Origin: a virus | Length of the DNA: 31,890 nucleotides | Direction: 5' to 3' (one strand) | IMG/VR virus record: IMGVR_UViG_3300028829_002662 | Coordinates: 1 to 31,890 of that record | Shown: positions 7,752 to 16,487 of the stretch, piece after piece | How positions within the stretch are numbered: position 1 is the first letter of the stretch | Layout: every line of letters begins with the position of its first letter | The notes under the pieces: model-generated | Told to the model about the DNA's origin: nothing | Database searches by the model: none | The model's input: only the letters and a program-made list of their open reading frames with translations | Position numbers and translations under genes: made by a program

Positions 7752-8603
7752 ATGATGAAAACTGAAATTTCTATTGAGGAATTGCAGAAAAGGAAATTGT
7801 TTGTAGCAACACCTATGTATGGCGGTCAATGTCACGGCATGTTTGCTAGATCGACCGCAGACTTAGCCGCTGTTTGTGCAAAATATAATATCGAGATTCG
7901 ATTTTATTACCTTTTCAACGAGTCTTTAATTACAAGAGCTAGAAACTATTGTGTTGATGAGTTTATCAGATCTGGTTTCTCGCACCTTATGTTTATTGAC
8001 TCGGACATTGGATTTAATCCTAAAGACGTGCTTGCACTTATGGCTTTGCAAGATGAAGAATCTGAATATGACATTATTGCTGGAGCATATCCAAAAAAGA
8101 ACATCTCATGGGAAAAGATCAAGATGGCAGTTGATCAAGGTGTAGCTGATGATGATCCAAATACACTTGAACAGTTTGTGGGCGATTATGTTTTTAATCC
8201 GGTAGCAGGACAAAAAGCTGTTCCGGTTAATGAGCCTGTTGAAGTTGGTGAAGCTGGTACTGGTTTTATGATGATTCGTCGTGAAACATTTGAAAAGTAT
8301 GACCAGATCTATCCCGAATATAAGTACAAGCCTGATCATGTCAGAACCGCAAACTTCGATGGTTCTAGAGAGATTATGGCTTACTTTGATTGTATTATTG
8401 ATCCTGAATCTAAGAGATATCTATCAGAAGATTATATGTTTTGTTACAATACACGTAAAGCTGGAATGAAAGTCTGGCTGTGTCCTTGGATGGAACTTAA
8501 GCATTGCGGTTCATATATATTTGGTGGTAGTCTTGGAGCATTGGCGCAGATTGGTGCTGTTGCCACAGCAGATATGAACCAGCTTAAGAAGATGAAAAAG
8601 TGA
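7752..8603 (+). CDS. GT-A type glycosyltransferase
   Basis: A 283-residue protein (281-283 depending on which of two adjacent in-frame ATGs is used; ACGAGG lies just upstream of both). The N-terminal LFVATPMYGGQ and the acidic motif FIDSDIGF (81-88, DSD at 83-85) resemble nucleotide-sugar and metal binding in GT-A glycosyltransferases. GAGTGFMMIRRETF and SEDYMFCYNTRKAG further down match the acceptor/catalytic half of such enzymes. The substrate is unknown; it could modify phage DNA, host envelope or a phage protein. It sits between nucleotide metabolism and the sliding clamp and ends with a 1-base overlap onto gene 45. Confidence 0.75.
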   Translation: MMKTEISIEELQKRKLFVATPMYGGQCHGMFARSTADLAAVCAKYNIEIRFYYLFNESLITRARNYCVDEFIRSGFSHLMFIDSDIGFNPKDVLALMALQDEESEYDIIAGAYPKKNISWEKIKMAVDQGVADDDPNTLEQFVGDYVFNPVAGQKAVPVNEPVEVGEAGTGFMMIRRETFEKYDQIYPEYKYKPDHVRTANFDGSREIMAYFDCIIDPESKRYLSEDYMFCYNTRKAGMKVWLCPWMELKHCGSYIFGGSLGALAQIGAVATADMNQLKKMKK

Positions 8604-9271
8604 TGAAAATACACAAGGAAACGTTTGATGTGTTGAAAAACTTTTCAACTATCAACCCTTCTGTTTACGTGGAGTCTGGGTCTTTGATCCAGACTACCTC
8701 TCCCTATAATAATGTTTTTGCATTTGTGGAGGTAGATGAATTTTTTGACAAGCCTTTTGGCATTTATGAATTGTCAAGATTTCTTAACATTGTTTCCATG
8801 ATGCCTGATCCTGAATTTGATTTTGGTGACAAGTCTGTTGAGATTAGTTCAGGAAAACATAGTGTAAATTATCAGTATGCTGACAAGAGTATGATTATCC
8901 ACAAAAAAGTGGATCCCACTAACGTGACTTCTTTTTCTGGGTCATTGAACTTTGCAATGACCAAAAATGATGTGGTTGTTTTACGTAAAGCTGCTGCTCT
9001 TTTGGATATGCCTGAAGTTCAGTTTGAGTGTGCTGACGGTAAGATCATTGCCAGAGCAATTGATATGGACAATGGCACGATTGACGACTGGACAACAGTT
9101 ATCACTACGACAGATCAAGAAAATAGCGGACCTATTACATTTTCGTTTGATAGCTTAAAGCTTATGGACGGGGACTATGATGTATGTTTGGATCCTAATT
9201 CTCCCTTTGGCGTCTTCAAGACAAAGCAGATTCCTGTGACTTATGCTGTCAGTGTACGAGGTGACGTATGA
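8603..9271 (+). CDS. 45: gp45 sliding clamp
   Basis: A 222-residue protein starting at ATG 8603, overlapping the preceding stop; a GTG one codon earlier is possible but less likely. The N-terminus (KIHKETFDVLKNFSTINPSV) follows T4 gp45 (LLKNFATIN), and length agrees with the 228 residues of T4. The trimeric clamp tethers gp43 to DNA and, in T4, also activates gp55-dependent late transcription. Genes 45, 44, 62 and regA follow each other with 4-base overlaps, as in T4 relatives. Confidence 0.93.
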   Translation: MKIHKETFDVLKNFSTINPSVYVESGSLIQTTSPYNNVFAFVEVDEFFDKPFGIYELSRFLNIVSMMPDPEFDFGDKSVEISSGKHSVNYQYADKSMIIHKKVDPTNVTSFSGSLNFAMTKNDVVVLRKAAALLDMPEVQFECADGKIIARAIDMDNGTIDDWTTVITTTDQENSGPITFSFDSLKLMDGDYDVCLDPNSPFGVFKTKQIPVTYAVSVRGDV

Positions 9272-10206
9272 TTGTTGATGATTGTATTTGGGCTGAGAAA
9301 TATCGTCCCAAAAGAGTACAAGATGTTGTTTTACCAGAAAGTATCAAAGAGAAGCTGCAAAGGTTTGTAGACAAAGGGAATCTACCAAACCTGATATTTT
9401 CTGGTTCTTCTGGCTGTGGTAAAACTACGGTTGCCAAAGCCATGTTGGATGAGTTGGGTTGTGATTATATTGTGATCAACGGTTCCCTAGATGGGAACAT
9501 TGATACTTTGAGGGTGAAGATTAAACAGTTTGCTTCTGCAGTTTCGATGACAGGCGGTAGGAAGTATGTCATACTTGACGAGGCTGACTATCTTAATCCA
9601 AACTCAACACAACCTGCTCTCCGAAACTTTATGGAAGAGTTTTCAAAGAACTGTGGATTTATCCTAACTTGTAACTACGTCAACAAAATCTTACAGCCTT
9701 TAAGGTCAAGATGTTCTCACGTAGAGTTTAAATTTTCAAAGGATGAAAAACCACAGATTGCAAGTCAATTCTTCAAAGGTCTTAAGAGTATTCTTGAGAC
9801 TGAAGGTGTAGAATACGACAAGAAGACTCTAGTTTTGCTTCTCGAAAGGCACTTTCCAGACTTCAGGAAAATCTTAAATGAGGTTCAGTATCATTCATCG
9901 ACAGGAGAGCTTAGTGCAGATGTCGTTAGTTCCTTTGACGAAGCATACAGTCAACTGTTCAAATATCTAAAAGAAAAGAACTTCACGGAAGTTCGTAAGT
10001 GGGTTTCTCACAACAACGACATTCATCCAGACACTCTGTTCTCAAACATCTATACAATGTCTATTTATTATCTTGAAAAAGCTTCGATTGCACAGCTTGT
10101 TATGATTCTTGCAGATTATCAGTACAAGCAAGCTTTTGTGGCGAATCCTGATATCAACGTGACAGCGTGTTTAACAGAGATTATGGCGGGGTGTATGTTC
10201 AAGTGA
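9268..10206 (+). CDS. 44: gp44 clamp loader ATPase
   Basis: A 312-residue AAA+ ATPase that, with gp62, loads the gp45 clamp onto primer ends. It begins WAEKYRPKRVQDVVLP, typical of clamp loader large subunits. Walker A is GSSGCGKT (46-53), Walker B is LDEAD (103-107) and the sensor/arginine-finger motif RSRC is at 147-150. Length is close to T4 gp44 (319). The start overlaps the end of gene 45 and the stop overlaps the GTG start of gene 62. Confidence 0.96.
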   Translation: MIVDDCIWAEKYRPKRVQDVVLPESIKEKLQRFVDKGNLPNLIFSGSSGCGKTTVAKAMLDELGCDYIVINGSLDGNIDTLRVKIKQFASAVSMTGGRKYVILDEADYLNPNSTQPALRNFMEEFSKNCGFILTCNYVNKILQPLRSRCSHVEFKFSKDEKPQIASQFFKGLKSILETEGVEYDKKTLVLLLERHFPDFRKILNEVQYHSSTGELSADVVSSFDEAYSQLFKYLKEKNFTEVRKWVSHNNDIHPDTLFSNIYTMSIYYLEKASIAQLVMILADYQYKQAFVANPDINVTACLTEIMAGCMFK

Positions 10207-10568
10207 AGCTCTTCGACTATGTGAAAAATATTTCTGTCGAAAATGACCCTGTTGAACAAACAGGGTCAGAGTATGATGCTTACATCATAAACAAGGCTTT
10301 CTCTTTGTATCCTGATACAATCTTGTTCTCTAACGAAATGAACATGAGACCTGAGATACCAAATAACAGACATTACTCTTATCTTTTTAATTCTGTCAGG
10401 AAAAGAAAAAGGTTTACACCTTGGCCTAAAAATAATTTCACAGAAGATGAAAGGCTAGTATCTAAAATATATAAATATAATCAGCATAAAACAAAGCAGG
10501 TAATGAAGCTGTTGTCGAAAGAACAATTAGATGTGCTGAAAGAAATGTATGATGAAGGTGGGGCATGA
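10203..10568 (+). CDS. 62: gp62 clamp loader small subunit
   Basis: The likely start is GTG at 10203, overlapping the gene 44 stop (GTGA) and giving a 121-residue protein beginning VKLFDYVKNIS. An earlier in-frame ATG at 10167 would reach 133 residues but lies deep inside gene 44. The core YIINKAFSLYPDTILFSNEMN with RKRKRFTPW parallels the short gp62 of marine T4-like phages; T4 gp62 is longer (187). It forms a 4:1 complex with gp44. A TATAAATA octamer lies inside this gene at 10470-10477, in codons for IYKYN, and may be chance. Confidence 0.85.
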   Translation: MKLFDYVKNISVENDPVEQTGSEYDAYIINKAFSLYPDTILFSNEMNMRPEIPNNRHYSYLFNSVRKRKRFTPWPKNNFTEDERLVSKIYKYNQHKTKQVMKLLSKEQLDVLKEMYDEGGA

Positions 10569-10972
10569 ACGCAGATATTATTGATTCGTTTGTTGAGGTT
10601 AATCTTGAAGGTGAAGATGACTTTCGTAAAATTAGAGAGACACTTACTAGGATAGGTGTATCCTCTAGGAAGGAAAAGAAGCTTTTCCAATCCTGTCACA
10701 TTCTCCATAAACAAGGTAAGTATTATATTGTTCATTTCAAACAGATGTTTGCTTTGGACGGTAAACCTTCCAATATGGAAGAAAACGACACAGGCAGACT
10801 CAATACTATTGCAAATCTCCTTGCTGAATGGAACCTCCTGAAAGTTAAAGATTCAGATAAGACAAAAGATCCTGTAGCTTCGATGAGCCAAATTAAAGTT
10901 GTTCCTTACAAAGAGAAGGAACAATGGGAATTAGTGCCGAAGTATAATATAGGATCTAAAAGAATACCTTGA
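10565..10972 (+). CDS. regA: RegA translational repressor
   Basis: A 135-residue protein whose ATG overlaps the gene 62 stop. It matches T4 RegA closely in two blocks: KIRETLTRIGVSSRKEKKLF with SCHILHKQGKYYIVHFKQM, and the C-terminus WELVPKYNIGSK. In T4, RegA binds the ribosome-binding regions of early mRNAs, including those of genes 44, 45 and 62, and shuts off their translation. Its place as the last gene of the 45-44-62 cluster is conserved. A terminator follows within 30 nt. Confidence 0.95.
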   Translation: MNADIIDSFVEVNLEGEDDFRKIRETLTRIGVSSRKEKKLFQSCHILHKQGKYYIVHFKQMFALDGKPSNMEENDTGRLNTIANLLAEWNLLKVKDSDKTKDPVASMSQIKVVPYKEKEQWELVPKYNIGSKRIP

Positions 10973-10989
10973 TCTCTAATTACATTTTG

Positions 10990-10997
10990 TATAAATA
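10990..10997 (+). promoter_or_regulatory. T4-type late promoter TATAAATA upstream of hsp20
   Basis: An exact TATAAATA in the 86-nt gap between regA and hsp20. It directly abuts the 5' arm of the terminator hairpin at 10998. With T4 spacing (element at -13 to -6) transcription would begin near 11003, inside that arm, so the late transcript would lack the full hairpin. The leader to the hsp20 ATG at 11059 would be about 56 nt. Confidence 0.82.
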
Positions 10998-11036
10998 GAA
11001 CCATTGAATGCCGAAAGGGTTCAATGGTTCTTTTTT
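10998..11036 (+). terminator. Rho-independent terminator after regA
   Basis: An 11-bp perfect stem (GAACCATTGAA / TTCAATGGTTC) with an inner CC-GAAA-GG mini-hairpin, followed by six T residues. It should stop transcripts coming from the replication cluster through regA before they reach hsp20. Confidence 0.88.
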
Positions 11037-11058
11037 GCTTTATATAAGGAGAAAGCGT

Positions 11059-11487
11059 ATGAACAAGGTATATTACAATTCACCATTTTTCATTGGTTTA
11101 GAAAAAACATTAGAAACCCTTGAAAATTTATCGTCACAACAACAAAGTTACCCACCCTACAACATCATTGAAACAGACGAACAAAATATAATTATTCAGT
11201 TTGCTGTTTCCGGCTTTGATGAGAGTGAGTTAAAGGTTGTTCATGATGGGTCTGCTGCCAATAGAATCTTGACTGTAAAAGGCGAGAGACAGAAAGAAGA
11301 AGGTAGTGAGATAGATTATAGCTACCATCATCGTGGCATTTCGATGAAGAATTTCGAAAAGAGATTCACATTGGGAGAATACGTTGAGGTAAATTCGGTG
11401 AAATTAAGACAAGGTATTTTAGAGATCAAGCTTGTCAAAAATATTCCTGAAGAGCAACGACCAAAAGAATATAAAATAGAGTCGTAA
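11059..11487 (+). CDS. Hsp20-type small heat-shock protein
   Basis: A 142-residue alpha-crystallin-family chaperone. The start is ATG 11059, preceded by AAGGAGA; an in-frame ATG at 11008 lies inside the terminator stem and is rejected. The N-terminus resembles IbpA-like proteins (YNSPFFIGLEKTLE). The crystallin core runs from YNIIETDEQNIIIQFAVSGF through LTVKGERQKEE to GILEIKLVKNIPEE, followed by the PKEYKI tail. Cyanophages and related marine T4-like phages commonly carry Hsp20 at this position, next to the replication genes. Here it has its own late promoter and is flanked by terminators, which suggests a role in folding or assembling late proteins. Confidence 0.92.
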   Translation: MNKVYYNSPFFIGLEKTLETLENLSSQQQSYPPYNIIETDEQNIIIQFAVSGFDESELKVVHDGSAANRILTVKGERQKEEGSEIDYSYHHRGISMKNFEKRFTLGEYVEVNSVKLRQGILEIKLVKNIPEEQRPKEYKIES

Positions 11488-11493
11488 AAAACT

Positions 11494-11518
11494 AAAGCCC
11501 CCGAAAGGGGGCTTTTTT
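11494..11518 (+). terminator. Rho-independent terminator after hsp20
   Basis: A 9-bp stem (AAAGCCCCC / GGGGGCTTT) closing on a GAAA tetraloop and continuing in a run of six T, only 6 nt after the hsp20 stop. It makes hsp20 a single-gene unit and means the polymerase gene needs its own promoter in the 44 nt that follow. Confidence 0.95.
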
Positions 11519-11562
11519 GTTGAAAGCGTGTGTGATAAAATTCGGTAAATGAAGGAAATGCT

Positions 11563-14085
11563 ATGAAATTCTACACACGATGCGATACGCTTGGATATTA
11601 CTTTCATATTCGTGGATATGACAACGGTGAGCTTTTTGAGGAAAAACATAGAATTAAACATTCCCACTATGAGGCAGCACCAAAAAATTTTGATACAACT
11701 TTAAAGACTATGGATGGCCGTGGTGTTGTACAGGTAAATTTTAAAGACAGGGCTGAGCTTAAAAAGGCACGTCAAGAAATTACAGAGACAGTAAATCGTG
11801 AATATTTTGGAATGGAATTAGGTCTCTATCCATTCATAAACAATATGTTCAAAAACAATGTTCGGTACGATTCCAAATATATTCGTGTTGTAAATATTGA
11901 TATTGAGATTGCTGCTGATGATGGGTTTCCTGACATTGAAGAAGCCTTAAAGCCCATAACAGCAATAACGATGTATTACGATGGGACTTATTACGCTTAC
12001 GGTATAGGTGATTATGTTAATCATAGAGAAGATGTTCAGTATAAAAAGTGTGAAGATGAACTTTCTCTGATACTTGAATTCGTAAATGATTGGAGAGTAA
12101 TAAATCCCGACGTTGTTACGGGATGGAACGTTGAGGGCTTTGATGTTCCTTACATGATCAATAGATTTGAGCGTGTGGCTGGTAAATCGATAGCTGAAAG
12201 ATTGTCGCCTTGGGATACCATCTTCGATAAAACTATCACTAAACGTGGAAAGTTTGGAGAAGAGACACAAAAACTCAAAGACATAAAGGGTCTAACTGTT
12301 CTTGATTACATCATTTTGTATAAAAAATTTACTTACAAGGCACAAGAGAACTATAGACTCGACACCATCGCTAATGTTGAGCTTGGTGAGAGAAAGGTAG
12401 ATTACTCAGAGCATGGGTCACTTTTGGCTTTACATAAAAACGATCATCAAAAGTTCATTGAATACAACATTAAAGATGTTGAGCTTGTTCAGAGGCTTGA
12501 TGAAAAGCTTGGTTTGTTGGAGTTGGTGTACACTCTTGCATATGACGCAAAAGTAAATTTTTCAGATTCTTTGACATCTGTAAAGATGTGGGATGTGATT
12601 ATTCACAATCATCTTATAAAGAAAAATATTGTAGTTCCGGGAAAACCTTTGGATGTTGAAAAAGGTGATAAGATTAAAGGTGGATATGTTAAGCAGCCTA
12701 AACCGGGAATGTATGATTGGGTATGTTCCTTTGACCTTGATTCGCTGTATCCACACTTGATCATGCAGTACAACATTTCACCCGACACCTTTAAAGGTCA
12801 TGTCGGTCAAAGTGTTACTGTGGATAGCATACTTTCTCGCAGTAAAAATATGAAAGCCATACAAAAAAGCCTTGATGAAACAGATTGCTGCATGGCTGCT
12901 TCTGGGTTTGTCTTTTCAAAGAAAAAACAAGGCTTTTTGGCAGAGCTTATGGAAACTATGTATGAAGATCGTGTTAAATATAAGAACATGATGAAAGAAT
13001 CGTCTAGGAAGTATAAAGAGACGGGCGAACAAAAATATAAATTAGAGATCACACGTTATCACAACATGCAGATGGCAAAAAAGATTCAATTGAACTCTGC
13101 TTATGGAGCTTTGGCTAACGAGTGGTTCCGGTGGTTTAATAATAGTTATGCTGAGTCGATTACCTTGTCTGGACAGCTTGCTATTCGATGGATACAGAAA
13201 AAACTAAACAATTACCTGAATAAAGTTGTAGGGACTACCGATGAGGATTTCATTGTTGCGTCAGATACTGACTCTGTTTATGTTGTTTTTGATAAATTGG
13301 TTAAACTTACTTTCGGTGACACATCTGAAGTTCCAAAACAGAAGATTGTTCGTTTCTTGGACAAAGTATGTGAGCAAAAGATCCAACCATTTATCGAAAA
13401 AGCTTATCAAGAGTTGGCTGACTACACTAGAGCGCATTCTCAAAAGATGAGTATGAAAAGAGAATGTATTGCTGACAAGGGTATTTGGACAGCAAAGAAA
13501 CGTTACATTCTTAATATGTATGTTAATGAGAACGAGGTGTATGATACGCCGAAACTCAAGATGATGGGTATCGAAGCTATCAAGTCATCTACACCTACAA
13601 TCTGCAGACAGTATATCACGGATACAATAAGATTAATTATGGATACTGATGAAAATCAGGTTCAAGATTTCATATCAAAAATTAAAAGGGATCATTTTAA
13701 TTGTACGTTTGATGAAGTCGCATTTCCCAGAACAGCAAATAACGTAAAAAGATACAGAGATGATACGACAATATATAAGAAAGGTACACCGATTGCGGTA
13801 AGAGGATCTTTAATCTTCAACAAAGCCATCGAAGATTATGGACTAAAAAATCTTTATGAGCCAATAAAGGATGCTGATAAAGTAAAATTTTGTTATCTAA
13901 AGCTCCCTAACCCGGTTAAAGATAACGTGATTTCGTGTTCGTCTGGATTGCCGAGTGAATTTGGACTTGAAAAGTACGTGGATTACAAGATACAATTCGA
14001 AAAGGGTTATCTTGAGCCTATGAAAGCCATCCTCAATGCTATAGGATGGGAACACGAAAAGAGAAACACCCTTCCATTTTTATAG
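11563..14085 (+). CDS. 43: gp43 family B DNA polymerase
   Basis: An 840-residue replicative polymerase with 3'-5' proofreading exonuclease. The ATG follows AAGGAA. Exonuclease motifs are Exo I DIE (113-115), Exo II NVEGFD (189-194) and Exo III YNIKD (301-305). Polymerase motif A is DLDSLYP (391-397), motif B KKIQLNSAYG (506-515) and motif C SDTDS (567-571). All metal-binding residues are present, so it should be active in both functions. It is somewhat shorter than T4 gp43 (898). No intron, split or inserted endonuclease is seen. It works with gp45, gp44/62 and gp41 encoded here. Confidence 0.97.
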   Translation: MKFYTRCDTLGYYFHIRGYDNGELFEEKHRIKHSHYEAAPKNFDTTLKTMDGRGVVQVNFKDRAELKKARQEITETVNREYFGMELGLYPFINNMFKNNVRYDSKYIRVVNIDIEIAADDGFPDIEEALKPITAITMYYDGTYYAYGIGDYVNHREDVQYKKCEDELSLILEFVNDWRVINPDVVTGWNVEGFDVPYMINRFERVAGKSIAERLSPWDTIFDKTITKRGKFGEETQKLKDIKGLTVLDYIILYKKFTYKAQENYRLDTIANVELGERKVDYSEHGSLLALHKNDHQKFIEYNIKDVELVQRLDEKLGLLELVYTLAYDAKVNFSDSLTSVKMWDVIIHNHLIKKNIVVPGKPLDVEKGDKIKGGYVKQPKPGMYDWVCSFDLDSLYPHLIMQYNISPDTFKGHVGQSVTVDSILSRSKNMKAIQKSLDETDCCMAASGFVFSKKKQGFLAELMETMYEDRVKYKNMMKESSRKYKETGEQKYKLEITRYHNMQMAKKIQLNSAYGALANEWFRWFNNSYAESITLSGQLAIRWIQKKLNNYLNKVVGTTDEDFIVASDTDSVYVVFDKLVKLTFGDTSEVPKQKIVRFLDKVCEQKIQPFIEKAYQELADYTRAHSQKMSMKRECIADKGIWTAKKRYILNMYVNENEVYDTPKLKMMGIEAIKSSTPTICRQYITDTIRLIMDTDENQVQDFISKIKRDHFNCTFDEVAFPRTANNVKRYRDDTTIYKKGTPIAVRGSLIFNKAIEDYGLKNLYEPIKDADKVKFCYLKLPNPVKDNVISCSSGLPSEFGLEKYVDYKIQFEKGYLEPMKAILNAIGWEHEKRNTLPFL

Positions 14086-14094
14086 GAGCTTTTT

Positions 14095-15120
14095 ATGAGC
14101 AATTTTTTTAGAAATCTTGCTGACGAAGTGAAAGATGTCGATAGCAGCATTTTGGCCGATGGTGAAGGTGCCGCTGAGTTTACTGGATACATTGACACGG
14201 GTTGTCTAATGTTAAATGCGGTTCTTTCTGGTAGTCTTTATGGTGGCGTTCCAAACAACAAGGTAACTGCCTTTGCCGGAGATCCTGCAACAGGTAAGAC
14301 ATTTTTTGTGTTGTCTGCTGTTCGAGAGTTTTTGAAGGCCAATCCCAAATCAGGTGTTGTTTACTACGATACAGAGGCCGCAGTAACAAAGCAGATGATG
14401 GAGGAGAGGGGAATTGACGTAAATAGAGTCATTCTAGCTGAACCAGATACTATTGAGTCTTTTCGTACTCATTCTTTGAAGTTTCTGGACAAATATATGA
14501 CGGCAGGAACCAAAGAAGAGGAGATGCCTCCAATGATGATGGTTCTCGATTCTTTGGGTATGATGTCAACTAAGAAAGAGATGCAAGACTCTCATGATGG
14601 CAAAGACACCCGAGACATGACTAAATCTCAAGTCATTAAGGGAACTTTTAGAACTCTGACCTTAAAGCTTGCCCGTGCTAAGGTTCCTTTGTTGATCACC
14701 AACCATGTGTATCAGGTCATAGGATCTTATGTTCCTATGAAGGACATGGGTGGCGGTTCTGGTCTTAAGTTTGCTGCATCGACCATTGCCTTTCTTTCTA
14801 AGAAAAAGGTCAAAGAGGGTACAGACTTTACAGGCAATATAATTACTGTGAAGATGAACAAGTCTAGACTGAGTAAAGAAAATTCACAGGTAGAACTTCT
14901 TCTTAACTATAAGACTGGATTAAGCAAGTGGCATGGTGTTCTTGAATTTGCGGAAAGTAAAGGCATTGTCGAAAAATCTGGTGCTAGATACAAGTTCCCA
15001 GATGAGTTGGCCTCTGTGTTCGCTAAACATGTTTATGAGAAGCCTGAAGAATACTTTACTGATTCAATAATGGAAAAGATTGAACAAGCCGTAGCAGAGG
15101 AGTTTAAGTACGGTCAATGA
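14095..15120 (+). CDS. uvsX: UvsX RecA-like recombinase
   Basis: A 341-residue strand-exchange ATPase. The ATG follows TAGGAG with a 9-nt gap from the polymerase stop. Walker A is GDPATGKT (62-69); VVYYDTEAAV follows, then Walker B MMMVLDSLG and the L2-region GGGSGLKFAAS. It forms filaments on single-stranded DNA with help from UvsY. Length is slightly below T4 UvsX (about 390). It overlaps gene 41 by 4 bases. Confidence 0.96.
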   Translation: MSNFFRNLADEVKDVDSSILADGEGAAEFTGYIDTGCLMLNAVLSGSLYGGVPNNKVTAFAGDPATGKTFFVLSAVREFLKANPKSGVVYYDTEAAVTKQMMEERGIDVNRVILAEPDTIESFRTHSLKFLDKYMTAGTKEEEMPPMMMVLDSLGMMSTKKEMQDSHDGKDTRDMTKSQVIKGTFRTLTLKLARAKVPLLITNHVYQVIGSYVPMKDMGGGSGLKFAASTIAFLSKKKVKEGTDFTGNIITVKMNKSRLSKENSQVELLLNYKTGLSKWHGVLEFAESKGIVEKSGARYKFPDELASVFAKHVYEKPEEYFTDSIMEKIEQAVAEEFKYGQ

Positions 15121-16487
15121 TTGAAGATTTGATCCTAACGAATTTAGCAATAAACGAGAAGTACTCTAGAAAGGTTCTTCCGTTTATTGATTCGGCTTAC
15201 TTCAGTACGAAGAGTCATAAGATTACTCTTAAGATGATAAAGGATCATATTGAAAGGTATAACGTAAATCCAACTAAAACGTCTTTGGTTGTTGATCTTG
15301 AAGAAATGGACAACATTTCTGAAGACGATTTTAATAGCATTAAAAATCTGATTACTGGATTTCAGGTTGATGATGATGTTGAGATAGATTGGCTTGCTGA
15401 TGCTACGGAGAAGTTTTGTCAGGAAAAGGCTGTCTATAACGCTTTGATGCAGTCTATTGAGATTGTTGATGGTCAGAACAAGAGCCTGACCAAGGGTGCG
15501 ATTCCAAAGATTCTTACAGACGCTTTAGCGGTGTCGTTTGATACTGATGTTGGACACGATTACGTTGAAGATGCAGAAAAACGTTATGATTTTTATCATC
15601 GTAAGAATGATAAGATTCCGTTTGATATCGATCTCTTCAACACCATTACCAGAGGTGGGTTTGAGAACAAGACCCTTAACGTTTTTATGGCAGGACCGAA
15701 TGTCGGTAAGTCATTAACAATGACACACTTTGCTGGTGCTCATCTAGCTATGGGAAAGAACGTTCTTTACATTACTTTGGAGATGGCAGAGGAGAAAATC
15801 TCTGAGAGACTTGATGCCAACATTCTTGATGTTTCTATTGAAAACATCATACAACTTTCCAAAGAAAACTTCCTATCAAAGGTAAAGAAGTTTAGTGATA
15901 GAACAACTGGTAAACTTCTTACCAAAGAATATCCTACAGCACAGGCAAATGTAAATCACTTCAGGGTTCTTTTGAATGAACTTAAGCTTAAGAAGAAGTT
16001 TTGGCCCGACATCATTTACGTTGACTATATTAACATTATGACATCTTCTAGAGTGTCTGCTGGCTCTGGTATGAACTCATACACAATTATTAAGAGCATT
16101 TCGGAAGAACTGAGGGGGTTGTCTGTTGAACACGGTCCACCTGTCGTTACGGCGACACAGACCACTCGATCAGGTTTCAAGAACTCTGATGTTGATATTG
16201 AAGATGTTGCTGAGTCTTTTGGTCTTCCTGCAACGGCAGACTTTATGGTCGCTCTAACAAGAAATGACCAATTAGATGAGCTTGGTCAGATCATGGTTAA
16301 GCAGCTTAAGAATAGATATGCTGACAAGAACAAGAACAAGAGGTTTGTTGTTGGCGTTGATATGGAAAAGATGAGACTATATAATGTTGACAATTCAGCA
16401 CATGATGACGTTATGGACTCACCAGTTTTCGATAGCACCAACACTGGAGAGAAATTTAATATGAACAAATTTAAGGATTTTATGTAG
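15117..16487 (+). CDS. 41: gp41 replicative DNA helicase
   Basis: A 456-residue DnaB-like hexameric helicase that moves at the replication fork with the primase gp61 (not in this window). The ATG overlaps the uvsX stop (ATGA). Walker A is GPNVGKS (193-199), preceded by TRGGFENKTLNVFMA. Walker B is IIYVDYINIM (about 302-311), and the TATQTTRSG motif follows. Length is near T4 gp41 (475). The TAG stop shares its last base with the GTG start of thyX. Confidence 0.95.
   Translation: MIEDLILTNLAINEKYSRKVLPFIDSAYFSTKSHKITLKMIKDHIERYNVNPTKTSLVVDLEEMDNISEDDFNSIKNLITGFQVDDDVEIDWLADATEKFCQEKAVYNALMQSIEIVDGQNKSLTKGAIPKILTDALAVSFDTDVGHDYVEDAEKRYDFYHRKNDKIPFDIDLFNTITRGGFENKTLNVFMAGPNVGKSLTMTHFAGAHLAMGKNVLYITLEMAEEKISERLDANILDVSIENIIQLSKENFLSKVKKFSDRTTGKLLTKEYPTAQANVNHFRVLLNELKLKKKFWPDIIYVDYINIMTSSRVSAGSGMNSYTIIKSISEELRGLSVEHGPPVVTATQTTRSGFKNSDVDIEDVAESFGLPATADFMVALTRNDQLDELGQIMVKQLKNRYADKNKNKRFVVGVDMEKMRLYNVDNSAHDDVMDSPVFDSTNTGEKFNMNKFKDFM

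Noticed and set aside
10167-10202. Longer gp62 starting at ATG 10167
   Set aside because: It would overlap gene 44 by 40 bases without a ribosome site; GTG 10203 gives the usual 4-base overlap.
10470-10477. TATAAATA inside gene 62
   Set aside because: It falls in codons for IYKYN in AT-rich coding sequence, 88 nt before regA, whose start is coupled to gene 62. It was not listed as a promoter.
11008-11058. N-terminal extension of the Hsp20 protein from ATG 11008
   Set aside because: It lies in the terminator hairpin and adds an unrelated basic peptide; ATG 11059 has a strong ribosome site.
11520-11541. Sigma-70 promoter before gp43 from TTGAAA and GATAAAAT
   Set aside because: The gap between the two elements is about 8 nt, far short of the usual 16-18.
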